Assembly (NCBI RefSeq): GCF_003730195.1
Contig: NZ_QWGG01000004.1
Location: 124,001 to 188,000, forward strand
From: Halosimplex salinum
GTDB lineage: Archaea; Halobacteriota; Halobacteria; Halobacteriales; Haloarculaceae
Direction: 5' to 3'
Length of the DNA: 64,000 nucleotides
The notes below the pieces were generated by a model. The model did no database searches. It saw only the letters and a list, made by a program, of their open reading frames with translations, and was not told where the DNA came from. The translations under genes and the position numbers were made by a program. This document shows positions 16,104 through 23,427 of this stretch, piece after piece. Numbering within the stretch: position 1 is the first letter of the stretch; every line of letters starts with the position of its first letter.

Positions 16104-17252
16104 TCAGTCGCCGCCGACCAGCGTCTCCCGGTCCTCGACGGCCGCTTCCGCGCCGGCAGCCCGCGCCGGCGGGTCGTCCGGCGTCTCCGGGAGCGTCCCG
16201 TCGTGGAGGAGGAGCGCCGAGAGGTTGTCCTTCCCGCCGCGGTCGTTGGCCAGTTCGACCAGTCCGGCCGCCGCGTCGTCGAGCGACGGCGCCGAGAGGA
16301 CGTGGTCGCGGATCTCCTCGTCGGTCACCGCGCGGTCGCGGACCACGTCGGCCATCTCCTCGTCGCGACCGGCGTCGACGTACCACTCGTAGAGCTTCGC
16401 CGCCTCCGTCTGGGCGTCGAGGAGGCCGTCGCTCGTCACGAGCAGCACGTCCTCGCGGTACAGCGGGACGGTCGCCGTCTCGACCTCGACTGTCGCCGTC
16501 TCCGGGTCCGCCCGCCCGCTCCCGCCGACGGCGCGGGTGATCTCGTTCCCGCGCGGGTGGACCAGCGCCTCCACGTCGTCGATCTCTCCGGCCTCCCGGA
16601 GGCGCTGGACGACGGCGTGGTCCGTGGTGAGCGGGATGATCTCCTCGCGTGCCGCGTTGACGACGTAGGCTCGGCTGTCGCCGACCCACCCGTAGTGGAG
16701 TCGCCCGCCGGCGCAGACGCCGGCGACGACCGTCGCGTGGGCCTGTTCGCCCGCGCTCTCGGCGTAGGCGAGCACCTCCCGGTGGGCGGCGACGACCGCC
16801 TCGGCGACGGCCGACTCGAGGTCCGCGTCCCGCGGCGGACGGGGCAGCGGGTCGTCGACTGCGACGCCGAAGCCGCCGGGATCGCTCCGCGCGGCCGAGA
16901 CGGCCGTCCCCGCGAGGCGTTCGCAGACGGCCGTCGTCGCGATGTACGAGGCCGCGTCCCCCGCGTCGTGACCACCGGCGCCGTCCGCGAGCGCGAACAC
17001 CGCCGCGCTCCGGTTGGTCGGGTCGGAGTCGTCCGCCGTCGCGCGTTCGTCGGGGTCTTCCTCCGACCCAGACGACTCCGCGTCCCCCTCGGTCTCCTCG
17101 GCAGCGTCGTCCGCGTCGTCCGCGTCGTCCCAGTCGTATCCGAGGAACCCCTCGCGGTGGCCCTGTTCGAACACGGAGACGGCGACGCTGTCCTCGTTGA
17201 TTCCCCCGTCGCGTTTTCGGTCGCCAACGTCGTAGTGTGTCGCGTAATCCAT
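16104..17252 (-). CDS. PP2C-family protein serine/threonine phosphatase
   Basis: The 382-residue protein shows the PP2C metal motifs: DGGINEDSV near residue 16, FALADGAGGHDAGDAAS near 88, HYGWVGDSRAYVV near 190, VTSDGLLD near 270 and GGKDNLSALLLHDG near 348. An acidic insert of about 40 residues (DWDDADDADDAAEETEGD) separates the first two motifs. It should remove phosphate from Ser/Thr residues using two Mn or Mg ions. It follows the kinase stop codon by 2 bases, so both are translated from one message. It is the obvious antagonist of the adjacent kinase. Confidence 0.93.
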   Translation of the reverse strand: MDYATHYDVGDRKRDGGINEDSVAVSVFEQGHREGFLGYDWDDADDADDAAEETEGDAESSGSEEDPDERATADDSDPTNRSAAVFALADGAGGHDAGDAASYIATTAVCERLAGTAVSAARSDPGGFGVAVDDPLPRPPRDADLESAVAEAVVAAHREVLAYAESAGEQAHATVVAGVCAGGRLHYGWVGDSRAYVVNAAREEIIPLTTDHAVVQRLREAGEIDDVEALVHPRGNEITRAVGGSGRADPETATVEVETATVPLYREDVLLVTSDGLLDAQTEAAKLYEWYVDAGRDEEMADVVRDRAVTDEEIRDHVLSAPSLDDAAAGLVELANDRGGKDNLSALLLHDGTLPETPDDPPARAAGAEAAVEDRETLVGGD

Positions 17253-17254
17253 GG

Positions 17255-18484
17255 TCAGTCAGTCCCGAACTCGAACGTGACGCCGTAGCTGGGGTGGACG
17301 AGCGCGATCAGGTCCCCCTCGCGCAGCCCGTACAGCTCCGGCGGCACCTCACCGTTCCGGTCGGTGGCGTCCTCACCGCGTTCCTCGAGTCGCTCGCGTC
17401 CCGCCTCGCTGAGCACGCGCTGCCAGCCGCCACCCGTCTGGACGTACGTGCCGTTGAGGCTCCGGTCGCGGATGAACCACTCCCCGTCCGCGTCCGTGTC
17501 GAACTGCACCTGCACCGTCGAGATGTACTCGTCGTCGTCCTCGACGACGATAGAGGAGCGCGGCCCCTCTGCGTACCGGCGCCCGATCGTGTCGCCCGGG
17601 TAGACGGTGTACGTTTCGCCCGCCTGCGTGTACCGCACCGTCGCCGAGGGCGGCGGACTCGGGTCGCGATCCTCCAGCACGCGCTTCATCGCCGTCGCGT
17701 TGCGATACCGGTCCTCGTAGTCGGTCTGTGTCGCCTTCTCGACGATCTCCGCGAGATACGGCTCACAGTCCGCGCCGAAATCGCGCGGATCGACGCCGTC
17801 CTTCCGCGGGACGGTCCCCTTGAGCAGGTAGAGGAGGATCTTCCCGACGGAGTAGACGTCCGACCAGGGGCCCTGTCGCATCTCCGTCTGGTCGGCCTCG
17901 GCGACTTCCCGCGGCTTGTACGGACCGACGATCGTCGTCTGGTCGGCCGAGTTGCCGCCGGCGTCGAACCCCGTCGCCGTGTTGAAGTCGATGAGCACCG
18001 GCGTCACGGTCCCCCCGCGGTGGGTGATCATCACGTTGTCCGGTTTCAGGTCCCGGTAGACGATCTCGTTCTCGTGGAGGAAGCTCATCGCGTCACAGAG
18101 GTCGATGCCGATCTGGCGGACCTCGTCGATGTCGTCCAGCGGGCCGGTCCGCCGGATCGCGTCGTCGAGTTCGTAGCCGTCGACGAGTTCGACGACCACC
18201 ACGGGGGTCCCGCGGTCCTCCGTCACCTCGACGAGCGACATGATGCTGGGGTGTCCCCCCGCTTCTGCGATCGCCTCGAGCGTCTCCGCCTCCTTCTCGA
18301 AGTAGAGCGTGACGATGTCGCGGTCGTTCTGGCTCCCCTCGTAGTTGGGGTACTTGAGCGCGACGCGCTCGCCGGTCTGGACGTCGGTCGCGCCGAACAC
18401 CTTGGCGAACCCGCCCTCGCCGACCACCTCGCCGAGTTCGTACCGGCCGACGACCAGGTCCCCCGCCTCCGGCGACGCCGTCAT
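17255..18484 (-). CDS. Ser/Thr protein kinase with C-terminal FHA domain
   Basis: The 409-residue protein has a Hanks-type kinase domain (about 14-272): glycine loop VGEGGFAKV, VALK with K44, catalytic loop YRDLKPDN with D145 and N150, and D167 in LIDFNTAT, where the usual DFG is DFN. Residues about 290-409 form an FHA domain (TIGRR at 299-303, then the NGT loop at 344-346). Kinase and phosphothreonine reader in one chain suggest self-recognition or recruitment of phosphorylated partners. ATG 18484 overlaps the TGA of the vWA gene (ATGA), so translation is coupled. The PP2C gene follows within 2 bases. No transmembrane segment. Confidence 0.93.
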   Translation of the reverse strand: MTASPEAGDLVVGRYELGEVVGEGGFAKVFGATDVQTGERVALKYPNYEGSQNDRDIVTLYFEKEAETLEAIAEAGGHPSIMSLVEVTEDRGTPVVVVELVDGYELDDAIRRTGPLDDIDEVRQIGIDLCDAMSFLHENEIVYRDLKPDNVMITHRGGTVTPVLIDFNTATGFDAGGNSADQTTIVGPYKPREVAEADQTEMRQGPWSDVYSVGKILLYLLKGTVPRKDGVDPRDFGADCEPYLAEIVEKATQTDYEDRYRNATAMKRVLEDRDPSPPPSATVRYTQAGETYTVYPGDTIGRRYAEGPRSSIVVEDDDEYISTVQVQFDTDADGEWFIRDRSLNGTYVQTGGGWQRVLSEAGRERLEERGEDATDRNGEVPPELYGLREGDLIALVHPSYGVTFEFGTD

Positions 18485-19668
18485 TCTACCCGCGAGTCGT
18501 CGACGATCCGCGTGGCCTCGTTGCGCTCCTGCCGGCCGCCCTCGTCGACGAGGCGCGTCTGCTGTTTGGCCTCCTGGACGACGGCGGTGTCCTCGCCGTG
18601 GACGCGAGTCATCTTCTCCACCTCGGTCTCGGCGGCGGCGACGTTGCCCTTCCCGAGTTCCGTCCGCACGACCGTCTGGCGGTGGTCGAGCGACACGTCC
18701 TCGTTGTGCTCGGCGAGTCTGGTGTTGTCGTCGGTGTACTCGACGGCGATGCGGTCGGTCGCCTCGCGGCCCGACGCCGACAGCGTCACGTCGACGAGCG
18801 TCTCCTCGCCCGTCGTCTCCCGACTCGGCGCGTGGACCTTCAGGACGACGCGCTGGTCCTCGCGCTCGGCCAGGTCCGGGAGGGGAACCCGTGCGGCGTT
18901 GCCCCGCCAGTTCACGTCGACCTCCTGTGCCTGCGGGAGCGCGCGGTACACCTCGCTCACCTCGACACCGGCCGCCGCGTCGAGTTCGATGTGGGCGTCC
19001 GTGGCGACGACGGACTGGGCCTGCTCGACGGCTGCGCCGAAGAACGACTCGATGTCGCCGGGCGATTCGAGATGGGTCCACTCTCCGCGGGCGGTCGTCC
19101 CGAGGGTGCGGATGGTCTCCTCGTCGTAGTCGGTGCCGATACCCGCCGAGAGGATCCGGATGCCCGACTCGTCGATGTCCTTCGCGAGTTCGCGGAAGTC
19201 GCCGGGTTCGTGGGAGTTGTCCTTGCCGTCGGAGAGGAGGAGGATCCGGCGGACGGCGTCGTCGGTCTCCGGGCGGTAGCCCAGCGAGTCGAGGGCGGTT
19301 CTCGCGCTGTCGAGGCCGTCGTACATGTCGGTGCCGCCGCCGGCGCCGAGGTCGTCGACGCGGCTCATCGCCGCCTCGCGTGAGGTCTCGCTCCACTTCG
19401 TCGGGCGCATGACGACCGACGCGTCCGAGTCGAACGCCACGATCCCCACGTAGTCGTCGGGTTCGAGCAGTCCGAACACCCACGAGGCGCCCTCGCGGGC
19501 CTGGTCGAGTTTCGCGCCGTCCATCGATCCGCTCGTGTCCAGACAGAGGACGATGTGGCGCTCGCTCACCCCCGTCTGCGTCCCGGGCTCGACGTCGACC
19601 GTCGCCGTCAGCGTCGCCCCGTCCGCCGGGACGTACGGTCGGTTGACGTCAGTCTCGATCGTTACCAT
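18481..19668 (-). CDS. von Willebrand factor type A domain protein
   Basis: The 395-residue protein has a VWA domain at about 36-215 with a complete MIDAS: D-T-S-G-S at 44-48 (LCLDTSGSMDG), the threonine in GGGTDMYDG and the aspartate in LLLSDGKDN. A beta-rich segment follows (HIELDAAAGVEVSEVY onward), then a C-terminal helical part rich in charged residues. MIDAS domains bind ligand through a divalent metal. It is the first gene of the kinase-phosphatase operon and overlaps the kinase start by four bases. A GGATAAAAGTAC box about 35 bases upstream is the likely promoter of the operon. Confidence 0.92.
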   Translation of the reverse strand: MVTIETDVNRPYVPADGATLTATVDVEPGTQTGVSERHIVLCLDTSGSMDGAKLDQAREGASWVFGLLEPDDYVGIVAFDSDASVVMRPTKWSETSREAAMSRVDDLGAGGGTDMYDGLDSARTALDSLGYRPETDDAVRRILLLSDGKDNSHEPGDFRELAKDIDESGIRILSAGIGTDYDEETIRTLGTTARGEWTHLESPGDIESFFGAAVEQAQSVVATDAHIELDAAAGVEVSEVYRALPQAQEVDVNWRGNAARVPLPDLAEREDQRVVLKVHAPSRETTGEETLVDVTLSASGREATDRIAVEYTDDNTRLAEHNEDVSLDHRQTVVRTELGKGNVAAAETEVEKMTRVHGEDTAVVQEAKQQTRLVDEGGRQERNEATRIVDDSRVE

Positions 19669-19773
19669 ATGTCGCCCAGTCGCTCTCGCCCCGTATGTAC
19701 TTTTATCCGCTCCGGCGGGGACTCGCGGGCGCCACTGGGCCCCAACCGGGGCGCTACGCGGAGAACCAGTGCG

Positions 19774-19905
19774 TCACGCGAACACGCTCTGGATCACGTC
19801 GCCGAACCGCAGGAGCAGGACACCGCCCACCAGCATCGCCAGCAGCCACAGGAACGTGATTATCACGCCCTGCCGGACGTACGTGTCCTCGTCAGTCGTT
19901 GTCAT
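19774..19905 (-). CDS. 43-residue single-span membrane protein
   Basis: A short frame encodes MTTTDEDTYVRQGVI..., with an acidic N-terminus, one membrane helix at about residues 13-33 (ITFLWLLAMLVGGVLLL) and a short tail ending DVIQSVFA. Start support comes from an ACTTTTTGAGTC box about 30 bases upstream. It lies just upstream of the vWA operon on the same strand, 105 bases away, so it might be linked to it. Such tiny membrane proteins are common in haloarchaea and often unannotated; function unknown. Confidence 0.65.
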   Translation of the reverse strand: MTTTDEDTYVRQGVIITFLWLLAMLVGGVLLLRFGDVIQSVFA

Positions 19906-20008
19906 AGCTCACACTACGAACCCCGGGACTCAAAAAGTCTCCCCGTCCGCCGGGACAGGCCGCCACGCGCTCCGCTCGCTCCTCCGGGCCACGCGGCCTC
20001 CGGCCCGG

Positions 20009-20024
20009 ATATCGGTCGATATCA
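20009..20024. promoter_or_regulatory. Inverted repeat upstream of ABC operon
   Basis: GATATCG, spacer GT, CGATATC: a perfect 7-bp-arm palindrome located about 35 bases before the GCAAA/TTTGC array. It could be the site of a second regulator or part of the same control region. Confidence 0.6.
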
Positions 20025-20048
20025 CGCAGCTATCCCGGACTTTCCGAC

Positions 20049-20091
20049 GCAAATCTGACTTTGCATTGCAAAGCCAGTTTGCGACGCAAAC
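20049..20091. promoter_or_regulatory. Operator array with alternating GCAAA/TTTGC half-sites
   Basis: Five half-sites alternate in orientation: GCAAA at 20049, TTTGC at 20060, GCAAA at 20068, TTTGC at 20078 and GCAAA at 20086. They form two perfect 15-bp palindromes, CTTTGCA-T-TGCAAAG (20059-20073) and GTTTGCG-A-CGCAAAC (20077-20091), whose centres are 18 bp apart. The second abuts the presumed TATA element ACTTTATTGAG (20090-20100), so binding should block transcription. The winged-helix protein encoded at 22911-23198 in the same operon is the natural candidate ligand. Confidence 0.75.
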
Positions 20092-20128
20092 TTTATTGAG
20101 ATAGAAACCAACGGTTCGGATCGGACGC

Positions 20129-20209
20129 ATGATCGAACTGGTCCCCGATCGACGCGAACGGAATCGCCCTCCGAACACGGCAGGCCCTCCGGGGGTGACT
20201 CCCTCATGA
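20129..20209 (+). CDS. Possible 26-residue leader peptide
   Basis: An ATG about 33 bases after the presumed TATA box opens a 26-codon frame (MIELVPDRRERNRPPNTAGP then PGVTPS) whose TGA overlaps the ATG of the ABC ATPase (ATGA). The peptide has no recognisable domain. It might couple translation into the ATPase gene, or the overlap may be chance. Codon use does not decide. Confidence 0.35.
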   Translation: MIELVPDRRERNRPPNTAGPPGVTPS

Positions 20210-21207
20210 GCGCCGTCGAGATCGACGGGCTGACGAAGCGGTTCGGCGACGTGACGGCGGTCGACGACCTCTCGCTGACGGTCGAGCGAGGGGAGGTGTT
20301 CGGCGTCCTCGGCCCGAACGGCGCCGGGAAGTCGACGACGATCAACGTCTTGCTCGGGTTCCTCGAACCGACCGCGGGGTCGGCTCGCGTGCTCGGGACG
20401 GACGTGACCGAGGACGTCCAGCGGATCAAACGGCGCGTCGGCCTCCTCCCGGAGGCGTTCGACGGCGTGCCGAACGTCACCGCGCACGAGCACGTCGCGG
20501 CAGCTATCGAGACCAAGGACGCCGACGACGACCCCGCCGACCTCTTCGACCGCGTGGGCCTCGACCCGGAGGACGCCCGTCGCCCAGCCGACGACTACTC
20601 GAAGGGGATGCACCAGCGGATGGGGCTGGCGATCGCCCTCGTCGGCGAGCCCGACCTGCTGATACTCGACGAGCCCTCCTCGGGGCTGGACCCGAACGGC
20701 GTCCAGCTGGTCCGGGAGATCGTCCGCGAGGAGGCCGAGCGCGGCGCGACCGTCGTCTTCTCCTCGCACATCCTGGACGAGGTCGAGCGCGTCTCCGACC
20801 GGGTCGCGATCCTCCAGGACGGCGCGCTCACCGCGGTCAACTCCGTCGAGAACCTCCGCGCGGACCTGGGCATGGGCGCCGTGGTCGAGGCGACCGTCGA
20901 CGAACTGCCCGAAACCGATCCCCTCGCAGCCGTCGACGGCGTCACAGACGTAACCGTCGCGGACTCGACCGTTCACGTCGCCTGCGCCACGCCGCGCGCG
21001 AAGATGCCCGCGCTGCGCCTGATCGACCGGGCGACGACCGTCGCGGACGTGACGATCGAGGAGGCGTCGCTGGAGGACCTCTTCGAGGCATACACCGCGG
21101 GGGAGGGCAGGGCCGGTGGTCGCGGCGGCGACAGAAGCGGCGGCGAGGCACGGCAGACCCCGGGATCGGGCGAGCGGGCCGCGACCGCTGGAGGTGAGGG
21201 GGCGTGA
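20206..21207 (+). CDS. ABC-2 type transporter, ATP-binding subunit
   Basis: The 333-residue protein has all ABC motifs: Walker A GPNGAGKST near residue 40, the Q-loop region RRVGLLPEAFDGVPNVTAHEH, signature YSKGMHQRMGLA, Walker B LLILDEPSSGLDPNG and the switch FSSHILDEVER. The C-terminal 100 residues resemble the regulatory part of DrrA/NatA-like exporters, ending in a Gly/Arg-rich tail. It energises the permease encoded next, whose GTG start overlaps this stop (GTGA). The substrate is unknown; drug, lipid or sodium export are known for relatives. First main gene of an operon controlled by the GCAAA/TTTGC array. Confidence 0.93.
   Translation: MSAVEIDGLTKRFGDVTAVDDLSLTVERGEVFGVLGPNGAGKSTTINVLLGFLEPTAGSARVLGTDVTEDVQRIKRRVGLLPEAFDGVPNVTAHEHVAAAIETKDADDDPADLFDRVGLDPEDARRPADDYSKGMHQRMGLAIALVGEPDLLILDEPSSGLDPNGVQLVREIVREEAERGATVVFSSHILDEVERVSDRVAILQDGALTAVNSVENLRADLGMGAVVEATVDELPETDPLAAVDGVTDVTVADSTVHVACATPRAKMPALRLIDRATTVADVTIEEASLEDLFEAYTAGEGRAGGRGGDRSGGEARQTPGSGERAATAGGEGA
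21191..21198 (+). promoter_or_regulatory. Strong Shine-Dalgarno for ABC permease
   Basis: GGAGGTGA ends six bases before the GTG start at 21204, inside the ATPase coding sequence. It supports the GTG as the real start and translation of the permease from the polycistronic message. Confidence 0.7.
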
Positions 21208-22052
21208 GCGCGCCGACCGTCGCCCGGACGGACTTCCGGAGCATCCGGCGCTCGTACGTGGTCGTCGGCGTCGCCGCGACGTTCGTCGCTATCGTCGCCC
21301 TCGCGTTCCTGGGGTCGAGCGACGTCCACCCCCATCCGGTTCGGACGACGTTCGGCTTCTCGGCGCTGGTCGCGTGGGTGTTCCCGCTCCTGCTCGCGCC
21401 GCTCGCCTACCTCGCCGTCGCCGGCGACCGGGCGCGCGGGACGATCACCTACTACCTGGGGCTTCCGAACACCCGCGCGGACTACTTCGGCGGCAAGTAC
21501 GCCACCCGTGCGGCCGTCGGCGCCGCGACCATGGCGCTGGGCGTGGTCGTCGCGTTCGTCGTCGCGCTCGCGACCTACGAGCACGCGCCCGACGCCGGCC
21601 GATTCCTGATGCTCGGGGCGCTCTCGACGCTGTTCGCCCTCTCGATGGTCGGGATCTTCGTCGCAATCTCCGCCTCGGTCGGGTCCCGCTCTCGCGCGAT
21701 GATGGGCGTCCTCGCCGCGTACTTCGTCCTCTCGGCGTTCTGGATCGGGCCGCTCCCCGCCCTGAACCTCGATACCGTCCTCGACGCGGTCGCGTCGCTC
21801 CCCGGCGTGACCATCTCCGACTCGACGATGGCGCTGATCGGGGCGCTCTCCCCCGCCGGTGCGTACTTCAACACCCTGCCGGAACTCGTCTGGGCGGGCG
21901 CGCCCGGCCAGTACGAGGCGCTCGCGCAGTTCGACGACGCGCCGGACTACCTCGGTTACGAGCCGTGGTTCAACGTCGCGGTAATGGCCGCCTGGGCCGT
22001 CGGTGCGCCCCTCGTCGGCTACCTCCGCTTTCGCTCGGCCGAACTGGGGTGA
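21204..22052 (+). CDS. ABC-2 type transporter, permease subunit
   Basis: The 282-residue protein starts with GTG (overlapping the ATPase TGA) and has six membrane helices: residues about 20-38, 50-73, 97-120, 130-157, 166-185 and 255-275. The VFPLLLAPLAYLAVAGDRARGTITYYLGLPNTRADYFGGKY segment is typical of NosY-like ABC-2 permeases. It forms the channel for the adjacent ATPase. Substrate unknown. Confidence 0.9.
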   Translation: MSAPTVARTDFRSIRRSYVVVGVAATFVAIVALAFLGSSDVHPHPVRTTFGFSALVAWVFPLLLAPLAYLAVAGDRARGTITYYLGLPNTRADYFGGKYATRAAVGAATMALGVVVAFVVALATYEHAPDAGRFLMLGALSTLFALSMVGIFVAISASVGSRSRAMMGVLAAYFVLSAFWIGPLPALNLDTVLDAVASLPGVTISDSTMALIGALSPAGAYFNTLPELVWAGAPGQYEALAQFDDAPDYLGYEPWFNVAVMAAWAVGAPLVGYLRFRSAELG

Positions 22053-22143
22053 CGACGCCGCCGGCCCGCGCGGTCACGGTCCCCGCCGACGCTTCCGGAA
22101 TCGACTTACCGGCCCTCCGACAATATCGCCGCAACCCCCCTCG

Positions 22144-22275
22144 ATGGAACACATGAGAGACAGGAACGCACGTCGGCGCGCGCTGCAGGCCGTGACTCGG
22201 TCGGTCAGTCGTCGCCGGAGTGACACCGTCGCGACCGGTCCGGTAGCTGGTCGGGGAGGCGGTCGGGATGAGTGA
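22144..22275 (+). CDS. Possible 43-residue arginine-rich ORF
   Basis: An ATG about 22 bases after an ACAATATCG box opens a frame of 43 codons, MEHMRDRNARRRALQAVTRS onward, with 12 arginines. Its TGA overlaps the start of the next gene by eight bases (ATGAGTGA). Haloarchaeal proteins are rarely this basic, so it may be a leader ORF or noncoding, but a small nucleic-acid-binding protein is possible. It repeats the arrangement seen before the ATPase gene. Confidence 0.3.
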   Translation: MEHMRDRNARRRALQAVTRSVSRRRSDTVATGPVAGRGGGRDE

Positions 22276-22906
22276 CGCGACCGACGACGTCGACCCGGAG
22301 GAACTCCAGCGCCAGCTCTCGGAGATCAAGGGCGCGATGGGGCTGGCCGAGCAGTACCCCGGTCGGGCGCGCCTGTGGCTGTTCGCGGGACTGCTGATCG
22401 GCGTCGCGGCGCTGCTCGTCCAGGTGACATTCTTCTACTACGAGGCGCTGGGAGACACCGAGTACACCGCGGTGTGGCTCGGGTTCGTCGCCGTCGCCGG
22501 TGTGGCGACGTGGTGGATGTCGTCGCGCGTTCCGAGAGCGGCGGTCCCCGAGACGGCGCCCAGCTGGCGGGCCGTCTTTGGATCGCTGGCGGCCTTCCTC
22601 GTCGCCGCGGCCGGCGTCGTGGGCGAGGCCGCCACGCAGGTCGGCGGGCTCGACCGGGCGCTGGTGTACTTCGGACTCGTCATCGCGACCGTCGGCCTCG
22701 GGCTGCTGGTGACCGGCGCCGTGCTGTCGTCCTACCGCGTCCGGCGGCGCGACCGCCTCGTGTTCTACGCCGGGGGCGTGTGGGTGCTCGTTTACGCCTC
22801 CGTGCTCCCCTACCCCCAGATCCTCCGGTGGGTCGGCGTCGGACTTTTCGGTGTCCTCTTCATCGTGTACGCGATAGTCGCCTACGTGTATCTGACGCGG
22901 GCCTGA
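22268..22906 (+). CDS. Six-helix membrane protein of the ABC operon
   Basis: The 212-residue protein has a short soluble N-terminus (DPEELQRQLSEIKGAMGLAEQYPG) and six predicted helices in three pairs: residues about 36-58, 66-84, 99-121, 129-152, 161-181 and 188-209. No catalytic motif. It lies four bases before the winged-helix regulator gene, so both are translated together. Probably an accessory subunit or sensor of the exporter; this is inference from gene order. Confidence 0.8.
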   Translation: MSDATDDVDPEELQRQLSEIKGAMGLAEQYPGRARLWLFAGLLIGVAALLVQVTFFYYEALGDTEYTAVWLGFVAVAGVATWWMSSRVPRAAVPETAPSWRAVFGSLAAFLVAAAGVVGEAATQVGGLDRALVYFGLVIATVGLGLLVTGAVLSSYRVRRRDRLVFYAGGVWVLVYASVLPYPQILRWVGVGLFGVLFIVYAIVAYVYLTRA

Positions 22907-22910
22907 TGCC

Positions 22911-23198
22911 ATGGACTTCGACAAACTCGTCCACCAGCCGACGCGATTGCAGATATTCGCCTACCTGTATCAGCACGGCGAGACGAGTTTCCCTGACCTG
23001 AAGGACGCCCTCGACGTCACGGAGGGCAACCTCGCCAGCCACATCGGGAAGATGGAAGACGCCGACTGCGTCGCCGTCGAGAAGCAGTTCGTCGACCGGA
23101 AACCGCAGACCACCTACGAACTCACCGACCGCGGCCGCGAGAAGTTCCAGGAGCACATCGGCACGCTGGAGCGCCTGATCGACGATCTGGACGGGTGA
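22911..23198 (+). CDS. Winged-helix transcriptional regulator (HTH_27/ArsR-like)
   Basis: The 95-residue protein is one compact winged helix: HQPTRLQIFAYLYQHGETSFPDLKDALDVTEGNLASHIGKMEDADCVAVEKQF, followed by the wing RKPQTTYELTDRGREKFQEHI and a dimerisation helix. It resembles small archaeal and bacterial regulators in which recognition uses a short palindrome. It is the last gene of the ABC exporter operon and is the likely repressor binding the GCAAA/TTTGC array at 20049-20091; that link is inferred from position and site symmetry. Confidence 0.9.
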   Translation: MDFDKLVHQPTRLQIFAYLYQHGETSFPDLKDALDVTEGNLASHIGKMEDADCVAVEKQFVDRKPQTTYELTDRGREKFQEHIGTLERLIDDLDG

Positions 23199-23250
23199 GC
23201 GCGACGAACAGCCCGGTACGTATATCCGAACACGGTGCGTCCGGGTCGTA

Positions 23251-23424
23251 ATGGCACCCGACGAGTCTATCGAAGCGGCCCAGCAGACGCTCGCCGAACA
23301 CCTCGACGACGCGCTCGAACACGCGACCGACGAGACGGCGGTGTTCCACCTCCGACAGGCCAAACAGCTCACCGTCGACCTGCCGACGGTCGTCGACACC
23401 AAAACCCACGAACGCGCCGACTGA
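23251..23424 (+). CDS. Small helical protein, 57 residues
   Basis: A short frame gives MAPDESIEAAQQTLAEHLDD, then HATDETAVFHLRQAKQLT and VDLPTVVDTKTHERAD. It is acidic and predicted to be two helices. A CGTATATCC box about 29 bases upstream fits leaderless expression, and codon use is that of a normal halophile gene. No family is recognised with certainty. Its stop lies three bases from the stop of the convergent membrane gene. Confidence 0.7.
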   Translation: MAPDESIEAAQQTLAEHLDDALEHATDETAVFHLRQAKQLTVDLPTVVDTKTHERAD

Positions 23425-23427
23425 GTC

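Larger units (their letters stand above)
19906..20205. other. Divergent intergenic region with operators and leader ORF
   Basis: This 300-bp stretch holds the promoter of the 43-residue protein on the minus strand, a CCGGGCC (19985-19991)/GGCCCGG (20003-20009) inverted repeat, the regulatory repeat array of the ABC operon (20009-20100), and a 26-codon leader ORF (20129-20209) that overlaps the ATPase start. Confidence 0.7.

Noticed and set aside
15066-17288. 740-codon plus-strand frame opposite the FHA and PP2C genes
   Set aside because: Antisense to genes with clear domain motifs; Ser/Arg-rich composition of a shadow frame.
17255-19483. Long 742-codon frame that would fuse an Arg-rich segment to the kinase
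   Set aside because: The first 333 codons are the vWA gene read in the wrong frame; the kinase has its own ATG at 18484 in an ATGA overlap.
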